A stretch of 23,754 bases of DNA. Source: Planctomycetota bacterium (GTDB lineage Bacteria; Planctomycetota; Phycisphaerae; FEN-1346). Within the stretch, counting starts at the first letter, position 1; the number at the start of each line of letters is the position of its first letter. Below, one piece after another: positions 21,362 through 23,754 of the stretch. Below the pieces are notes generated by a model that was given only the letters and a program-made list of their open reading frames with translations, ran no database searches and was not told where the DNA came from. The position numbers and the translations under genes are program-made. The stretch is taken from assembly GCA_026386995.1 (NCBI GenBank), contig JAPLMO010000108.1, positions 1-23,754 of the forward strand, written 5' to 3'.

Positions 21362-22448
21362 ATCCGATGGCATCGCGACGGGCCTTGCCGACGCCCCGCC
21401 GGCGCCGGCCGCCAAGGCCGCGCCCGCACCGATGGCGCCCGCGCCGAGCGTCGGCGCCCGCGCGGCACACGCCGCCCAGGCCCTCGCCACGCTGGCCGCC
21501 TCCGCCGCAAAGACCGCCGCCGCGCATGCCTCGCGGCCGGACCACGCGGCGATCGCGGCGGCTCCCCTGCCCGCCGCAGCCGCCTCCACGTCGAAGGCCG
21601 GGGGCGTCCTGAAGCGCGTCGTCCGCGACCTCCACAGCCGCGCCCGCGTCGTGGCGATCGTCAGCGGCAAGGGCGGCGTCGGCAAGACGAACGTCGCGGT
21701 GAACGTGGCGATCGCGCTGGCCGCCGCGGGGCAACGGGTCTTGCTGGTCGACGCCGACCTGGGCCTGGCCAACGTCGACCTGGTGCTGGGCCAGCGAGCG
21801 CACGGCGACCTCGGCCACGTCCTGTCGGGGAAAATGGCCCTGGGCGACATCATTCAGGAAGGCCCCGCCGGCATCCGCTGGATTCCCGGCGCCAGCCACA
21901 TGCCCGCCCTCTCGCGGATCGGCGAGCGGCGGCGAGAGGCGCTGCTCGAGCGCCTGACGGTGCTCGAAACCCAGCACGATTACCTGCTGCTCGACGCCCC
22001 CGCCGGCATCGGCCAGGGCGTTCTGCACCTGGCGCGGCAGGCGGACGAACTGGTGCTCGTGACGACGCCCGAGCCGACGGCCATGATGGACGCCTACACC
22101 CTGCTGAAGGCCGCGGCCCCCCCCGGCCGCGACGCGATCGGCCGCGTGCGGCTGGTGGTCAACATGGTGAGCCACCGGCGTCAGGCCGACGAGGTCCACC
22201 GCCGCATCGCCCAGACCGCCGCAAGGTTCCTCGGCCTAGACGTGTGCTCTTCCGACTACGTGTTCTGCGACGGCCACGTCGGCCGCGCCGTGCAGAAGCA
22301 ACAGCCGCTGCTCCTGGCCTATCCGCACTCTCAGGCGGCCTGGTGCATGAAGCGGCTGGGCGGGGCTTTGGCGGAAACCCGGGAATCGCCGCTGGCGGCC
22401 CGGTTCGCATTTTTCAGGAGACTTGCTAATCTTTTTGCCACCGGGTAA
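21348..22448 (+). CDS. flhG: MinD/FlhG (YlxH)-type ATPase
   Basis: It has 366 residues. Residues 1-90 are an unusual Ala/Pro-rich, low-complexity extension. From about 100 it is a deviant Walker A ATPase: VVAIVSGKGGVGKTNVAVNV (P-loop at 107-114), VLLVDADLGLANVDLVLG (131-148) and YLLLDAPAGIGQGV (212-225). The FlhG-characteristic TTPEPTAMMDAYTLLK (239-254) follows. FlhG controls flagellar number and placement with FlhF, usually through an N-terminal DQAxxLR motif. I do not see that motif; the long extension takes its place. Overlap with the MerR gene and closeness to a FliA-type sigma factor support the flagellar assignment over MinD. Confidence 0.88.
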   Translation: MRKSESDGIATGLADAPPAPAAKAAPAPMAPAPSVGARAAHAAQALATLAASAAKTAAAHASRPDHAAIAAAPLPAAAASTSKAGGVLKRVVRDLHSRARVVAIVSGKGGVGKTNVAVNVAIALAAAGQRVLLVDADLGLANVDLVLGQRAHGDLGHVLSGKMALGDIIQEGPAGIRWIPGASHMPALSRIGERRREALLERLTVLETQHDYLLLDAPAGIGQGVLHLARQADELVLVTTPEPTAMMDAYTLLKAAAPPGRDAIGRVRLVVNMVSHRRQADEVHRRIAQTAARFLGLDVCSSDYVFCDGHVGRAVQKQQPLLLAYPHSQAAWCMKRLGGALAETRESPLAARFAFFRRLANLFATG

Positions 22449-22548
22449 CGATAATCTTGCTTGCGGACCGGCGCCGTGTGCGCCCGGGGGGGTGTTTTGC
22501 GCCCCGGCCGGCCCGCTCGCGTAGGGGAGTTGTTAAAGGAGACATGCG

Positions 22549-23373
22549 ATGGCAGTAGCGCCCGACGGCCTTCGTACCTGGCAGCGCACGGTCCAACTTT
22601 CGGAGCAGGACCTGGCCGCCACGTGGGGAGAGTACCGCAAGACGCAGACGGAGTCCGCCCGCAACGTCCTGATGGAACACTACCTGCCGCTCGTCAAGGC
22701 GAACTCCGAGCGTCTGGCCACCAAATTGCCGAACGAGGTGGAGATCGACGACCTGATCTCGGCCGGCATCGACGGCCTGCGCGACGCCCTGGCGATGTTC
22801 GACCACGAGAGGGGCGTGAAGTTCGAGACGTACTGCGCCACGCGCATCCGCGGCGCGATCCTCGACGCCCTCCGCAACCGCGACTGGGTGCCCCGGCTGG
22901 TGCGGGCCCGCGCCACTCAACTCGCCGAGGGCCGCCGGCAACTCGAGGCCAGACTCGGCCGCATGCCCAACAACAGCGAACTGGCCAGCCACATGGGCCT
23001 GTCGGAACTTGATTTCGACCGCTTCATGAAGGAAGCCCGGGCGGTCGGCGTCTCCAGCCTCAACCGCCACTTCTCGGACAACGATTCCGCCCGCGAAGTC
23101 CGCGAAATCGACATCGTCCCCGACGCCCGCGCCGAGAACCCCCTCGCCCACCTGCACGTGGACGACCTGCGGCGGATCATCACCAAGGGCCTCTCGAAGA
23201 ACGAACGCCTCATCCTCATCCTCTACTACTACGAGGAAATGACGATGAAGGAGATCGGGGCCACGCTGGACCTCTCGGAATCGCGCGTCAGCCAGATGCA
23301 CTCGGCCATCCTGGAACGCCTGCGGGCCAACCTCGACGGCTGCCGCGACGAGTTCGTCTCGCCGGAGGCGTAA
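22549..23373 (+). CDS. fliA: FliA-type RNA polymerase sigma factor (sigma-28)
   Basis: It has 274 residues, and AAAGGAG lies upstream of the ATG. Region 2 is at about 35-105 (LPLVKANSERLATKLP, IDDLISAGIDGLRDALAMFD, GVKFETYCATRIRGAILDAL). Region 3 follows at about 112-190 (WVPRLVRARATQL, with LGRMPNNSELASHMGL). Region 4 is at about 205-262, with the helix-turn-helix MTMKEIGATLDLSESRVSQM. This is the full domain set of the FliA/WhiG group, which transcribes late flagellar genes. The gene is 100 nt behind flhG and probably in the same transcript. No anti-sigma factor (FlgM) is visible in the window. Confidence 0.93.
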   Translation: MAVAPDGLRTWQRTVQLSEQDLAATWGEYRKTQTESARNVLMEHYLPLVKANSERLATKLPNEVEIDDLISAGIDGLRDALAMFDHERGVKFETYCATRIRGAILDALRNRDWVPRLVRARATQLAEGRRQLEARLGRMPNNSELASHMGLSELDFDRFMKEARAVGVSSLNRHFSDNDSAREVREIDIVPDARAENPLAHLHVDDLRRIITKGLSKNERLILILYYYEEMTMKEIGATLDLSESRVSQMHSAILERLRANLDGCRDEFVSPEA

Positions 23374-23459
23374 AGGCGAGGCACGGAGTGACTGAGTACG
23401 TGAATACGCGAGTACCTGAGCAATACGACCGGGCTGCGGGCTTCTTGGTGCTGTCCGGT

Positions 23460-23489
23460 CCCCGGCGCCCGCCTTGCCGCGGGGGTTTA
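23460..23489 (+). terminator. Possible terminator after the sigma factor gene
   Basis: CCCCGGCG (23460-23467) can pair with CGCGGGGG (23478-23485) with one G-G mismatch, followed by TTTAT. It lies about 90 nt beyond the stop. Weak, but in the expected place. Confidence 0.35.
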
Positions 23490-23519
23490 TAGCCTTTAGT
23501 AGCGAAACGTATCGCGTTC

Positions 23520-23743
23520 ACTTTAGTATACACCGGAGGGCAAAATCGGGCACTTTTCGCGCCGCGAAGGCCCGAAAACCCCCTTGGCGCTAGCGCCAAG
23601 GCCGTTTTTGCGTCGTTTGGCAAGATGGGTAAGGCGTTTTTTACTGGTTTTTGATACTTCACACACGCTTTTGATCGGAACTTGATACCTTTTTGCACCC
23701 GCCGAGCGGTTTTGGTCACCTCCGATTATATACTTTAGTATAC
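23520..23743. repeat. AT-rich tail with a repeated palindromic box
   Basis: ACTTTAGTATAC occurs at 23520-23531 and again at 23732-23743; the second lies in the palindrome TATACTTTAGTATA (23729-23742). Between them, TTGATAC occurs twice (23652-23658 and 23682-23688). The stretch is clearly poorer in GC than the rest of the window and has no convincing ORF. It may be the control region of a gene beyond the window edge. Confidence 0.45.
23583..23600. terminator. 18-bp perfect palindrome followed by a T-run
   Basis: CTTGGCGC, TA and GCGCCAAG form a perfect palindrome, followed by GGCCGTTTTTG. It could be a second terminator of the sigma factor transcript, about 210 nt past its stop, or a dimeric protein-binding site. 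Confidence 0.4.
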
Positions 23744-23754
23744 CCTATCGGGAT

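Noticed and set aside
21348..22448. Cell-division MinD
   Set aside because: The PEPTAMMDAYTLLK motif and the FliA neighbour fit FlhG, and no minC or minE is present.

Overview
The window is GC-rich DNA that most resembles a Planctomycetota genome, probably of the Phycisphaerae type. The reasons are family content: several secreted proteins ending in PEP-CTERM sorting tails, a Gfo/Idh/MocA oxidoreductase beside a TIM-barrel/ceramidase-like secreted protein, and a MerR-FlhG-FliA flagellar regulatory cluster. This is inferred from the types of protein; no 16S rRNA or tRNA gene is visible.

Layout. (1) 2-3449, plus strand: a 5'-truncated Gfo/Idh/MocA oxidoreductase and a signal-peptide protein that joins a sugar-isomerase-like TIM barrel to a neutral-ceramidase-like domain. 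(2) 3450-4336: a scrapyard of gene pieces. It holds the C-terminal end of an unknown protein, the C-terminal end of a ComM/YifB Mg-chelatase-like ATPase, a beheaded minus-strand ORF and one small intact minus-strand coiled-coil gene. (3) 4626-9323, minus strand: a 1565-residue secreted protein with an M64-type zinc metallopeptidase domain, long beta-strand repeats and a PEP-CTERM tail, with its own sigma-70-like promoter. (4) 9842-10650: two small minus-strand genes of accessory-DNA character, a clear intrinsic terminator, and half of a zinc-ribbon gene on the plus strand. (5) 10681-20310: five consecutive plus-strand PEP-CTERM genes. The first has a promoter preceded by three 12-nt direct repeats and followed by a structured leader with a terminator hairpin. 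The four gene junctions carry near-identical 133-137 nt elements. (6) 20335-20766: terminator, strong palindromes and a promoter. (7) 20801-23373: MerR-like regulator, FlhG-like ATPase and FliA-type sigma factor. (8) 23374-23754: AT-richer non-coding DNA with palindromes.

The most unusual structure is region 5. Unrelated extracellular domains (HAF-like repeats, beta-helix repeats, a seven-repeat Kelch propeller, a formylglycine-generating-enzyme-like fold, HAF repeats again) sit between nearly constant flanks. Each flank consists of a PEP-CTERM tail, a stop, a 133-137 nt element with a variable-loop hairpin and T-run, a ribosome binding site and a related MIS-type signal peptide. It looks like an array of surface-protein cassettes in which the sorting and regulatory shell is constant and the passenger is swapped, possibly controlled by transcription attenuation at each junction. 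No exosortase is in the window, so sorting must depend on genes elsewhere.
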